64,000 nt of DNA from Hofstenia miamia (Eukaryota > Xenacoelomorpha > Acoela > Hofsteniidae): positions 206,266 to 270,265 of the forward strand of contig CABFPE010000079.1 of assembly GCA_900660155.1 (NCBI GenBank), in the 5' to 3' direction. Under the pieces are notes generated by a model. The model was not told the DNA's origin and ran no database searches. It saw nothing but the letters and a program-made list of their open reading frames with translations. Positions 46,018 to 58,645 of the stretch are shown here, in pieces (the stretch's first letter is position 1; each line of letters opens with the position of its first letter). Both the position numbers and the translations under genes were made by a program.

Positions 46018-46690
46018 AACAAATGATATTGATGTAGCATTTCAGCATTTTTGTATTATACTTCCACTGAATTTTGTTTTGTGTTTCCTCTGGCATGCTG
46101 TCTCTACTGAAGTGTGTGGCATGTCAGGTAGCTATGAAATATGGGTGGATCATTTCTTCTCCAATCATTGACATTCTTATTCTTCTGTCTTCTGCTCTAG
46201 GTTCAAAAGGTTGATGAAGCAGTCAAAGAATCAAATGAGGTTGAGGGGGCTATCAAGTCACTTAGTAGGGGTGTATTTACATTGCTTACATCACTAAAAG
46301 TTGCATGGAATTTAATAATATTATAGTTTATTGGCGCCAGCTTGTCTTGTGCTCATGGGGACACTCTTCTCCCCATGCATTAGTGAGAATGGGATGCATC
46401 TGTTGCTTTCTGCTCTCCTCATTGCCAGGCCACTCTGTGCCCAGACAATGTTGGACTCTTCTCAGCATCATCTATGCGTCCACATTTGCTATCTCTTACC
46501 CCATCAGATGGAGACACTCTTCTCTCACATCTAGTCAGAGTATCAGAACCTGCTCTACTTTCCATCTTCCTTCTCACTCAACTGTGGGAGGGAGGATCTG
46601 GCAAATCTTGTTTGTGCTTGTGGGGTATCATTCCTAAATGGACTGTTAAGGTTTAGGTCTCAAATGTTTTGATCAAATGTTTGTTTCTCT

Positions 46691-46862
46691 CTAGCCCTTC
46701 TTTGGGGGCAATATATGTGTATAAATAACCTCAGTGTTATCTAAATTACTATCATCAAATTCATTATCAGAAAAATCCTCTTCTGAAAATTCAGTTGAAT
46801 TATCATATTTTTCATATGTATCAATAACATTATCAACTAATGTAAATTCATTGTTGTCATCT
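46691..46862 (-). pseudogene. Short acidic open frame of unknown origin
   Basis: About 57 codons without an ATG are rich in D/E/N (STEFSEEDFSDNEFDDSN) and end at a stop at 46691-46693. It follows directly after the decayed integrase and precedes the unidentified locus. Acidic N-termini of this kind occur in piggyBac-type transposases and in many other proteins, so no assignment is made. Confidence 0.3.
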
Positions 46863-46869
46863 ATTGAGA

Positions 46870-49800
46870 ATGGCAGGCCATTGTGAATTCATGTATTATT
46901 TCCATTTCCTTCATTAATGCTTGCATTAAATTACTTTTGAATTGTTTACCACAATTGGAGACTAACCTCTGCATCAGGCCAAACTTGAGGATCCACTCCT
47001 TGACTATCTTTGTGGCTACTCACTCAGCTGTTGTGCTGCTGAGAGGGATGAGTCAAGCATATTTGGTGAAGTGATCTATCATTACTAGCAAATATTGAAA
47101 TCCCTCATTGTCTTTAGAAAATTGCTCCAAATCCATGTGCACAACTTCATTTGGTCTCTCAGCCAGCCTACTTTCAAGTTCTGCTAGCTGGTCAGGAAAG
47201 GGGTTGACGTTCAGTAAGAGACACTTTGTACATTTATCAAGGAAGTCAACTGCTGCAGATCTTATTCTGATCATTACATAGCAAGTGTTAAAAGTATTTT
47301 CAGTCTGGATTATGCCAAGATGGCCCCTCTTGTGTACTCTCCTTACTAGGTCACAGTGGACATATTCTGGGATGCTAGGTGGTTGTTCCAGCTCTTTGTA
47401 TATAGGAGGCCATTTTCAGTCAGTTTCCAATTATAGTGTTGGAAATAATGGTTGACTATTGGGTCAACAGGAAAAAATGGATCTTTGGTCCTCTTTATTA
47501 TTTCAGATAATACTCAGTCATGGTGCTGATGGTGAATTATCTCTTGTTCCATTATCTCCTTGTGCACCATGATCAGGAGGATGGCCTTTCTGTGTTTATT
47601 GGTGATAATTTTGGGTAACAGCTCATAATTGGTGAGAGGGATAAATCTGAACCTGATTTTCTCTCATGCTAGCTTCTTGAGATCATGCTCATAACTAGGT
47701 AATGCTGTCCAGTAGTTAGTGTTGAGGTGCAACTTTCCTGATCAATTTTGAATGGAGAATGAGAAATCATTCAGGTATTCTATCCACCTGGCCACTATGT
47801 TGGACTTGGCACCAGAGAATTTTTTAATCATGCAAGCATGCTGTTGTCAGTGTGCACTACAAAAGCACATCCCAGTAAAAAGTAGCAAAATTTCTTCAAA
47901 GATTTGACTAAGGCTAGTATTTCACACTTGGTGGCCCCATTATTTTTATATTTATAAAATATTGGACTGGACTTTCAACTCTGTCTCTTAGTACACCACT
48001 TATTGCCATGGCACTGGCATCACAGTCAACAATGAAATCTTTTGAATAATCTGGAGAGCTAAGAGTTGGGATTTTCTTCAGTTCACATTTTATCTGTTCT
48101 AGGTTCTCTTGCTCAGCCCAACTTCACTTAAACTTGACTGACTTTTTCAATAAACATGAGATGTTTTGGGTTTTCTCTGCCAGGTTGGGGATAAACATCC
48201 TGTAGTAGTTAAGGAATCCCATCAGTTGTTGCACATCTTTCTTGCTCTTGGGCATTTTGATCTTATCTAAGAAATCCTTGGCATTAGCTTTGATTGATAT
48301 TCTTCTGTGCTCAATCACTTGACAAAAAAATACTACTTTGGTCTGTTCTAATGCACACTTATTCCCATTAACATTGAGTCCAGCATTTTGCAACAGATAT
48401 AACGTGCATTTTAATATTTCCAGATGTTCTCTGAAGGTTTTGCTTGTGACTAGAATGTCATCTATGTAGGCAGAAACTCCAGGTTCCATTACTGGGAACT
48501 GTTTAATATTGTGATGTATGATTTCTAATGCCACACATAACACAAGTTGGGTGACAGAGTGACTCCTTTATAATATTTCCCTTTTTGTCCAGCAACCATG
48601 ACATCTCCACTATAGTCATCCCTGGTGAAAACCACAGCTCTTGTCCAGTTTCTTGCATCTAAATGCACAGGCTTGGTAAGTTTAAAATAAATTTCCTTCT
48701 CAGGAACAGTGGTAAGTGGAGTGGCTTCATGGTCTTGGATGGAGATCATGTTGTTTCTGTAATTGATAATGCAGTTGTTACATTCCAGAAAATTGCTTCC
48801 TAAGATGACGTTATAAGGTAATGGTTGGTCAGAGGTATCCACCATTACCAGATCAACATTGAACATTTTCTTGTCAATTCTCATTTCCACATTGTGAATT
48901 TTTCCCTTAAGAGAGATCTTGTTTCCAGACACATTGATTAGACAGAGGGTTGAAGAATCCAAGGTGTCTCAGCTCATGCACAGGGCTGCACAGCATTCAC
49001 CACTGATAATAGAAGTGGCAGCTCTAGTGTCTATCATCACATTGACTAAACTCCCATTCACTTCCAAAAGAATCACATTTTTCCTAATCAAGTTGGTAAT
49101 TATGAGAATATCCTGTGCTTGTTTTTCAGAAGGCAGTGATCCAGCTAGTTTAAAGGTTCAAGTATGTCATGGCAATTTCCATCTGTGTTATCCTCATCAA
49201 GTTCATGGATCAAAAATCCATCCTCTTTGGCCAATAACTGAATAGTGGTACTACAACTGGTTCTTAGATGGCCTTTCTGTCAGCATCAGTAGCATCAGAC
49301 TGTTGAGAGATTGAACTCCTTCTTGTCAGAGACTTTTGAGAAGCCTTACTTTGATTTGAATTTGAGAGGCTCTAATTTACTTGTAAGTTTGTTAACATTG
49401 TGGTTGATCTGGCTGGAGTTATGAATTAGATAGACAATGCTAATTTGCTTTTCTAATGATGTTGTGGAGACTATATTCCAGATCACATTTCAATTCCAGA
49501 TGGCTGCAAATGGATGTGGGAAGGCCCCTACAGATATAATAGAAAAGGTCATGCCTGGAATATTCAGGTGACAAGTTGCTTAAGCTGAACAATCATTCAA
49601 TTTGAGTTATCTAGTTGTTGATGTCATTACCTTTCTTAAAGGACAATTGACATAGCAGAGTTTTGTACTGATGCTTTATATGCAGTGCTCTATAATGATC
49701 TTTGAAGAAGCCTACAAGGAGTTGATAATCAGTCTTTGTTTCATGGTCCAGCATCATGTATTGGTTGTAAGCCAACCCATGAAGGTGCAAAGAAAACTGA

Positions 49801-50330
49801 GACACAGCAGCCTCTTGAGATTTGTGATATTGCTTCATTGTCAGTTCAAAGAGAAAGAACCACTTGTCAAAGGACTGGGACACTTTGTTGATTTGACCAG
49901 TAAATTTTGGGAGCAATGAATGCTTGCTGAAATGTGCCTGTCCACCACTAGATTCAAGGGGAAGGATTGACTTGGTGTACCATGGCCAACCACTTGTTGC
50001 AGATCCAATAGGTAGACCAAGATTGGGACTTCCATCAGCAGTATGTTCATAGCCAGTAGGCATGACTATCATGTTCACAGGAGCAAATGAAATGTGGCAT
50101 AGCACTTGGGGATTGGTGGGTGTGGCCACAGTGGAAAAGGAAGACACATTTGTCATTGATGACTGTGTAAAAGCTGGATTACAACTTACAAAAGAGGTGC
50201 AGAAAGATGCAGAGTTAGGAGTCAACATTGTCAGATGCTCATACTGTAAGGGCTGGGATCCTTGTTGAGAGGCTAATATTTGAACAAATTTATAAGTTAA
50301 TTTTTCACCAAAATCATCCAATGCATCACA
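46870..50330 (-). pseudogene. Ty3/gypsy gag-pol, minus strand, internally deleted
   Basis: Gag-like frame at 50321-49611 (LPKFTG near residue 140, then LHLHGLAYNQY). Protease at about 49070-48525: the active site is IDTRAATSII, so the DTG glycine is Arg, followed by VILGSNFLECN. RT resumes at 48543-48124 with AYIDDILVTSKTFREHLEIL and LNYYRMFIPNLAEKT; the fingers and first palm motifs are missing. RNase H-like remains lie at 47300-48120 and integrase at 47274-46870: CTKC, then VHMDLEQFSKDNEGFQY, MIDHFTKYA and SNCGKQF, where DRG/DKG is expected. Several stops are TGA. The element is inactive. Minus-oriented 5' LTR and primer-binding site are at 51061-51956. Confidence 0.85.
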
Positions 50331-51060
50331 GGTGACCTATTCAGCCAACATATGAGTGGGGGAATCCTCACAGTTTTTATTCTTAGACACAAGCTTGCTA
50401 ATCTGAAGCTCTAACAACATGATCACTTAAAGCATTTTCTTTTCCATCTTCTGATATTCAACATGCTTGGTGTTAAGTTTGGCTTGTAATAACTCAACAT
50501 GTTGTTTGCTTTCCATTCACATTGCTACCTATTGAGACAGTGATTCCTTTAGATGCTTGATTTCCAATGTCTGTGCATCAAAATGGAGTGCAGGCTTACC
50601 TGAGGGTCAAACAGGAATGGGTAGCACATTTTTCATATTAAGGACCTGACAATTATTCATGCAAGAAACTTGACTAGGAGAATGATCCAATGGCGCAATG
50701 GGTAACATTGGGGCTACCAACTCTTGCACAGGGGACACTCTGCACAGGAGTCCCAATAAAGGGAGAACAAACAACTGTTTGACTAGAATTCATTTTGTAA
50801 CACTTAAAAAAAAATTTTAAGTCTTCTCAGAAAATCAATATTTGGGAGTACTATCCCAGGTAAACCACAAGTAGAATTAGCAGAACAGTAGCAAAACCAA
50901 AAAAAGTACTGCAGTAGTCAGTAATAAATCTAACATATAAAAGAACAGAGACAAACTAGAGACCATAGTTAGGGGAAACAACTATCCCAGCTGACACAGA
51001 ACAAATAGAACCAAAAAAACAGGTTAAGAACATTGGGTGTCCATACACTGTTGTTCAAGG
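50331..51060 (-). other. Gypsy 5' leader and gag N-terminal coil remnant
   Basis: The minus strand between 50640 and 50400 reads as an interrupted Gln/Lys/Glu/Leu coil (KQHVELLQAKLNTKHVEYQK), probably the gag N-terminus. The remainder to the primer-binding site is noncoding leader. Confidence 0.45.
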
Positions 51061-51077
51061 TCCCATCAGGGTCACCA
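51061..51077 (-). promoter_or_regulatory. Primer-binding site of the minus-strand gypsy element
   Basis: On the minus strand TGGTGACCCTGATGGGA starts exactly at the LTR end (51078). It is complementary to a tRNA 3' end of the form TCCCATCAGGGTCACCA, including the CCA tail. Confidence 0.8.
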
Positions 51078-51956
51078 TGTAGAATCAGGGGCTGGGAGCT
51101 ATGCTAAAACTAATGAAATCATTGTCATGGCAGAAGGTTACAGAAGTGACAATACCATAACAGCTCTGATTCTAACAAGACTTATCATATAGTAAAAACT
51201 TTGGTAATTCATCCATGTAGCTAGTAATTGTTTAGGATATGTCCAGGATGACCAATTCATATGGCTTCCAGACGAAGTGTTATCCAAGGAAAGAAGTTTC
51301 TAACTGGCTTGATTGGTGCTACCCTATTTGTCTCATAACTTATTATCTAGCTCAATACAAAATAAACAACTCAATGATTTTCTTATCTCTCAGCTCACTA
51401 AATAATAGCATGTAATTACCATGCATTCACATTAACCAATGGTATAATATCATCACAATGTAATCACTTATGAGTGCATGTACATTTTGTATTTAAGCAA
51501 GAGGTTTTGTTATATCTATATGTAGCTGTACATGTAACCTAATGTGATCCACAATTTGGGCTGCTTACCATCTGAATGCTACTCATTGATTCAGTACTCA
51601 AAGAAGTACTTACAAATTGTCACCAGAAACTTACACAATAATTATTATAAAATAAAGTAAACAGAGTTGAGGTGAGATAAACTCTATTGAACATTGACTA
51701 CAGTGTTGCTCATATTTATACATTGTTTCAAAAGTAATTACCTGTCTTTGTTTACAACTTTAATCATGTGATCATATTTCTCTTGCAAATTTAATTGAGC
51801 AATCAAGTACACATAGCACCAGATCAAGGGGACACTATATTAATATCACAAACTAAACTTGAAATTGAATAACTTACATTATGTTGACATCATCATAAAG
51901 AATTACAAATAAGAAAATAAAATAAAAATAGACATAAGTCCCTCAGTGACTCTACA
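51078..51956 (-). repeat. Gypsy 5' LTR, minus orientation (879 bp)
   Basis: On the minus strand it begins TGTAGAGTCACTGAGGG at 51956 and ends CTGATTCTACA at 51078, next to the primer-binding site. Its ends match the LTRs at 56989-57916 and 58646-59528. TGATGTCA near 51885 corresponds to the TGACGTCA element of the 56989 LTR with the CpG lost. Confidence 0.85.
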
Positions 51957-53753
51957 TTATTATAATCAAGGGCTAAATAGTTCAGAAAAAATATGGTAAA
52001 AATATGTTTGGCCAGAAGTCATTTTCTTGGCTTTTGACTGAAATAAGCCTTAGCAGACATTTAAAAAATTTGAATTAATCACCTAATTGAAAAAATACTA
52101 ATGAATGACCTGCAGGTGATCTTAGTGATTTATTGTATGGCCAAATAATTACTTAGCCAAAAATCCTAAGCTGTAAAGATTCATTCTGAATAAATGTTTA
52201 GTAGAGTTTAGTTTTTTCTTTAATCATAGTAAATTAATTAGATACTTAAATGAATTCAAATAGCTTAATATCTTCATGGCAATGGTGGTGGTGTGATAAC
52301 ATGATAGACATTGATGGTGCAAAATGAAATCAGTTATTTAGCATTTTATTAGATTTAACTTATAGACTATTACTTATCCACAATATGCTAGNTAACTGGC
52401 TTGATTGGTGCTACCCTATTTGTCTCATAACTTATTATCTAGCTCAATACAAAATAAACAACTCAATGATTTTCTTATCTCTCAGCTCACTAAATAATAG
52501 CATGTAATTACCATGCATTCACATTAACCAATGGTATAATATCATCACAATGTAATCACTTATGAGTGCATGTACATTTTGTATTTAAGCAAGAGGTTTT
52601 GTTATATCTATATGTAGCTGTACATGTAACCTAATGTGATCCACAATTTGGGCTGCTTACCATCTGAATGCTACTCATTGATTCAGTACTCAAAGAAGTA
52701 CTTACAAATTGTCACCAGAAACTTACACAATAATTATTATAAAATAAAGTAAACAGAGTTGAGGTGAGATAAACTCTATTGAACATTGACTACAGTGTTG
52801 CTCATATTTATACATTGTTTCAAAAGTAATTACCTGTCTTTGTTTACAACTTTAATCATGTGATCATATTTCTCTTGCAAATTTAATTGAGCAATCAAGT
52901 ACACATAGCACCAGATCAAGGGGACACTATATTAATATCACAAACTAAACTTGAAATTGAATAACTTACATTATGTTGACATCATCATAAAGAATTACAA
53001 ATAAGAAAATAAAATAAAGTAAACAGAGTTGAGGTGAGATAAACTCTATTGAACATTGACTACAGTGTTGCTCATATTTATACATTGTTTCAAAAGTAAT
53101 TACCTGTCTTTGTTTACAACTTTAATCATGTGATCATATTTCTCTTGCAAATTTAATTGAGCAATCAAGTACACATAGCACCAGATCAAGGGGACACTAT
53201 ATTAATATCACAAACTAAACTTGAAATTGAATAACTTACATTATGTTGACATCATCATAAAGAATTACAAATAAGAAAATAAAATAAAAATAGACATAAG
53301 TCCCTCAGTGACTCTACATTATTATAATCAAGGGCTAAATAGTTCAGAAAAAATATGGTAAAAATATGTTTGGCCAGAAGTCATTTTCTTGGCTTTTGAC
53401 TGAAATAAGCCTTAGCAGACATTTAAAAAATTTGAATTAATCACCTAATTGAAAAAATACTAATGAATGACCTGCAGGTGATCTTAGTGATTTATTGTAT
53501 GGCCAAATAATTACTTAGCCAAAAATCCTAAGCTGTAAAGATTCATTCTGAATAAATGTTTAGTAGAGTTTAGTTTTTTCTTTAATCATAGTAAATTAAT
53601 TAGATACTTAAATGAATTCAAATAGCTTAATATCTTCATGGCAATGGTGGTGGTGTGATAACATGATAGACATTGATGGTGCAAAATGAAATCAGTTATT
53701 TAGCATTTTATTAGATTTAACTTATAGACTATTACTTATCCACAATATGCTAG
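51301..53753. repeat. Large duplication joined by one N (probable contig overlap) with a 270-bp extra repeat
   Basis: 51301-52391 recurs as 52393-53753 with a single N at 52392, and the matched parts look identical by eye. The second copy is 270 bp longer because 52742-53011 is tandemly repeated as 53012-53281. This is most simply two contigs of one locus (or its two haplotypes) joined end to end, one carrying a 270-bp tandem duplication within the LTR. Confidence 0.85.
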
Positions 53754-54405
53754 GTGGTGAATTTGAAAATGCACAAATTACAATTATTAATGATTAACAA
53801 AAATTTTCTTAGCCATGAACTTTGATTTATTTTATATGTCACTTACTTATATAATAAATTATCAATCTGATGTCCATGTGTTTGATGAAGGAAGATAAAT
53901 ACATCAGTGATTGATGAAGAAGAATTTCTGGATATTTGTTAACTGATATTAATTTAGTGTTAAATAAATAAACCAGGAGATGAATTCTGTATTTAAAATA
54001 TCTAAAGTTCATTTACACTCTAATTTTTAATTGATGTTATTTTGATCAGTGTACAATGCATTAACTCTGTGTATTAATTTGATAATCACATTAACTGCAA
54101 ACATACTAGAGAGAGAGCATTGAAGTGATTCATCTGCTGTAGGGAACATTAAACCACTTTAGTGAGAGCCATTTAAGTCAGCAGCACCTAAACATAACAA
54201 TGTTTGTTAGTTAATAGCATTTGTGAATATATTAAAGATATATTCAGTTATATGCACAATATACTAACAGTTTAAGGATTAGTACTACTGATGATTGATT
54301 AGGTGAAACAGTTACTCTTGGGAACAGTTGCTTATAATGGAAATAAATAGAGCTTTCAATGAGAGTATGTGGCACAGCAAAAGCCTTACAGACGACTGAT
54401 ACACA
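53754..54405. other. Flank and leader before the plus-strand gypsy; no gene
   Basis: AT-rich sequence with no long frame and no LTR boundary that I can place. Any 5' LTR or gag of the following element must be lost or highly degraded. Confidence 0.35.
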
Positions 54406-56760
54406 TTGTCACAAGAACAGATCAAAAGGCCACACAAAAAAAGATTGCTGCAAGCAAATGTTTTATGGAATGGTGATGCCTTCTATAATGAAGACAATGT
54501 CTCTCCAACCTGGAAAAGATATAAGAATATGAAGAAGTTGATGCAGATAAAGAAGACTCATCAAACTAAGAGGAGAGCTGCCTCCTACAAACAAAGCACC
54601 ATCTTTGAATTGACAAACCTTTCAGAAGCCAATGTTATCCACATCACAAGAAGTGAAGCATTACTGAAATTCTTGGTTGATACAGGTACCATGATATCCA
54701 TAATTACAGACAAATGTGCAACGAACTAGGATACCAGAGAGAAGCAATGGGAAAAGTGAGACACAGACTTAATAATGCCTCAGCAGATTATATTGATACC
54801 AAAGGCATAATGGAAAATGTTAGTTTGAAAATTGCCAATACAGTCTTTTTACATACATTAACAGTGATGGATACTCAAATAAACTACCTACCATAAGAAT
54901 TATTACTTGGAAGTGACTTCTTAGAAAACCATAACTGCATAACAACTTTTCAGAATCAAACCATCAATGTCTAGGAGGAAGTGCTATCCATGTCAAATGA
55001 AATTAAACTTGAAAGAGTAGTCAATTTCAAACTGAAAGGAGACATGGAATTGCAAACATATTAGTGGAGATATTATGAAATTGAAATAGAGGACACCAAC
55101 AAGAATAACATTATCATATGTGATCAGTTTGGAATAAACATGAAGAGAGTAATGATACCCCCAAGTTTATGTGTTTTAAACAATGGAATTAGCTGATTTC
55201 CCATTATGAATTGTATAAACAAAATTCTAAACCTAAAGTGAGACAAGACAACAATACTCAGAATAGCAATAAAGATAGAAAAAAGAAACATGTCATATAG
55301 GATAAATGTCCTTGTAGTAGACAAGGAAGATCACAAAGAAAATCCCAGCAATACATGATGAGGAGTATTAACAGCTGTCAAGAACAATTAAGAAATGTCC
55401 TAACAAAACATGCACAGATTTTTATCTTTGGTGAGCTAAGCATGGGAAAGGCTGTAGGAGAAACCTACAAAATCACGACAACAACAGATGATCTCATACA
55501 ATTGCAAGTACCAAGTGTACCAGAGCTCATTCAGGAGGAATATCATAAAATACCACAAGAATGACTTAGCAATGGCATCATATGTTCAAGCAAAAGTCCA
55601 TATGCAGCAACCACAGTTTTCTGTGAAGCAGGGAAGAAAACATTGATTGTGTATCAACTTCAGAAAATTAAATAATGTCTCAAAGAAAATTCCATATCCA
55701 TTGCTGAGAATTAAAGACACACTCTATGATACATCACAGATAAAATATTTCACAGCCATTGATTTTTGTATATTTGCAAGTGCTAATGGAAATGAGTGAC
55801 ATAGAAAAAACTGCATTCTTCACACCATATAGATTATATGAATTGGTATATATGGCATTCAGCCTAGGTAACATGCTGGCAACATTCCAACATTATATCA
55901 CTAAGGTTTCAAAAAATGGTGGTCAAACAGTATAAAACAAGGTGTCAGCATACATTTATGGCATCCTAGTAGCTTGTAAAACAATAAAAGAACATCTGGA
56001 GAAGTTAGATAAAACCCTCACTATACTATGCAACTCTGGACTAAGAAAATTTACAGAAATAAATGTAAGATACTAAACACAAAGATAGTATTCTTAGGGT
56101 AAGAGATTGAGCATGGTGCAATAAAGATAAAAGAAGATGCAAGAGAAATGATAAAAGACAAGCAAACCTGAAACCTGGAAAGACTCGCAGCAAATAATGG
56201 GGTTCTTCAAACCATTACAGGACATTCATTCCAAGATTAATAGAAAAATCAGGAAGAATGACATACCTACAAAAGAAAAACATGTCATTTTAATGGACAT
56301 GTCAAGAAGAATTTGATGTCATAAAGAAGGAACTAGCAAAAATGCTGTAATTGAACACCCCAGACTACTTGAAGCCATTCATATTGGATTGCAATGCAAG
56401 CAAAGTAGCAGGAGGGGCATGCCTAGCACAAATAAAAAATGAAAGAGAGGAATTTGTACAATGGCTTAGTAGGAAACTGCTGGAACCAGAAAAAAACTAT
56501 AGATAATATTGAAGTTAGAGATGCTAGCACTGGTAGAGAACATGAATTTATTATTGGCAAGGAATTAAGAGTGTAAACAGATAACACAAGGCTGTCATTT
56601 CTAAAGAAATTCACAGGAGACAAGTCATCATTGGTATCTTGGTGGATTGAATTCCTGTGCAAATATAAATTAACTATTAAGCACAGAAAAGGAATCTTAA
56701 TTGCAAAGGCAGATTTTTGAACTGCACTATCTTTCCCTTGGTTCAATGGAATTGATATTA
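54406..56760 (+). pseudogene. Ty3/gypsy pol, plus strand (protease, RT, RNase H; no integrase)
   Basis: Protease is seen at 54650-54720 with an intact LVDTGTMISIIT and a C-terminal LLGSDFLENHNC near 54900. RT start SKSPYAATTVF lies near 55590, the connection YRTFIPRLIEKSGRMTYLQ near 56210, and RNase H DCNASKVAGGACLAQ near 56390. Many stops, including the RT active site region, make it inactive. The integrase expected between RNase H and the 3' LTR is absent (only about 230 bp remain), so a deletion removed it. Confidence 0.8.
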
Positions 56761-56988
56761 TGCTATTGTAGAAAGCTAAAGATTGCTCTACTACAACATA
56801 GCTATGACAAAATGGATCCTTTAGTTCATATATTTTAAGTTAATCTAACCACTTTAATACCTATTATTTTTTAGCAGAATGTATATTTCAACTGTCAATT
56901 ATTATTATAAATGCTTAGCTTACTTTTCTCTATCAGGTATTTACTGTGGTTTAACTACACCAATTATCTATTTTAATTTCAACATCAA

Positions 56989-57916
56989 TGTAGAGTCACT
57001 CAGGGACTTTTTCGAGATATTTCTTTATTATTTATTCATTATGTTTTGTATTTTACGTCACCATGACGTCATTTCACTTATTTTGATACTAGGTTGCTAT
57101 CATTAGTTTGCTGTCCTCTTGGTGGTGCTTGTTATTTTATTGCTCAAATTGAATTTACAAGGGAACAAATAATTAGCCATGATTGAACTACATAGAAAAC
57201 TCTTTTTGTAAACAAAGGCAGGTAATAATGCAATTTTTGTATAAAACTGAGAAACTTGTAGAGAATGGTTAATAGATTTTATCTACTCTCAACTGCTGTT
57301 TTACTGTTGTATTTTTCTTTATATTATCTTGATATGAAAATTATTGCTTAAGTTTGGTGAAAATTTGGGAGTGCTTTCTCAGGCACAGGGCAACACGTAG
57401 CTCCTGAAGGTCTTTTGACTATTCAGCCCAAATTGTGGACTCATTAAGTTATGTATACAGTTAGGTATATGGAAATAATAAACCTCTCATTTGAAGTTCA
57501 ACACATACATGCACTTATACAACCTAATACTGTGGTGATACCATGCTGTTGGCTAGCACAAATGTCTTGTAATTACAGACTATTTAATAGTGAGATGAGA
57601 GATAACAATGAAAATGAGATAATCTATTTTTCAATGTGAGATAGAAATTAAAAGTGAGACAAATAGGTCATTAGGTTAAGCACTTTACTTTTCTTTGGAG
57701 CCTTCACTTCAGCTGGAAGCTATACAAATTTGTTTTCTTGGATTTTACCTAAAGTAGTTTATTACTTGGATGAATTACCAATGTTACACCTATAAGTTAT
57801 AAGTTCTATGTTATTCTATTTCCCAGAATCATGGCTGTTTTGTAAACGCTATCCAAACCTTCTGCAGAGTCAATTAGTTTTCTAGTTAAGTTACCCTACC
57901 AGCCCACGATTCTACA
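56989..57916 (+). repeat. Gypsy 3' LTR, plus orientation (928 bp)
   Basis: Starts TGTAGAGTCACTCAGGGACT and ends CCCACGATTCTACA. Its termini and several inner blocks match the minus-oriented LTRs at 51078-51956 and 58646-59528. No primer-binding site follows, consistent with a 3' LTR. Flanking bases ATCAA and TTAGT do not match, as expected if the other LTR is elsewhere. Confidence 0.75.
57063..57072. promoter_or_regulatory. CRE-like palindrome in the LTR
   Basis: ATGACGTCAT lies about 75 bp into the LTR, next to TACGTCACC at 57053-57061. The position fits a U3 enhancer, and the same spot in the LTR at 51078-51956 has TGATGTCA. Confidence 0.4.
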
Positions 57917-58645
57917 TTAGTTCTTTTATAAACTGTCCAATCTTAGCTTAATTATTTCTTTTATATTGTTACACAGTATTTTTGTTAGCTTAAAAGGTTA
58001 TTGAACAGAACCTGTTTTATTTATTCATGTTAACAACAGTGTACTATTGTTTGATTTTGTCACCAGCTTCATTTGTATAAATATGTGTGATTTATTCATT
58101 GTTGGATCAAATGATTCTCAGTAAATTCATTTTACTTATTTTCTTTTGATTGTTACTTTTGAAAAAAGGTATTTTTAATTTTTCAACTGTATCATTAAAG
58201 GACACCTATTTGCTGGACAAGCTGTTAATGGCTACCCTTTAACTAGGTTAGGTATATGATGGGGGCAAATGCACTGCTATTTATCAATAAAGAAATGTAT
58301 CATTATGGATTTCACTTAAATTGCATGAGATGAGCTTAGGTTATTTTGCTTAGCACTTAGGTTCACCACATGTACCCAAGAGTTAGGGCTTCTCAATTCT
58401 CAATCTAAGTAGGGCTCTAATCTTATACAACTCTTCTAAAAGCCTATCTGTATCAGGTTGGCCAAATGTGGCCACTCTTCTTTACTTTAATTAGGATATG
58501 GTACATATTCACAAGAAGTTAGTTAGTTTTGTAGCATCAGTCAATCCACATATAAATTCAAAACCCCAATAAGATAGAATAGTAGGAATGCATGCTGATT
58601 TCTCTCTGATGCCACATTGCTATTGTATTTGTGCCAGTTGTATAT
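57917..58645. other. Noncoding between two LTRs
   Basis: No coding frame or paired repeat is recognised. Confidence 0.35.

Noticed and set aside
44967-46656. Plus-strand frames opposite the unknown locus
   Set aside because: They are antisense shadows; the minus strand has longer, more continuous segments with better amino-acid composition.
49671-50268. Plus-strand frames over the gypsy gag
   Set aside because: Shadows of the minus-strand gag frame.
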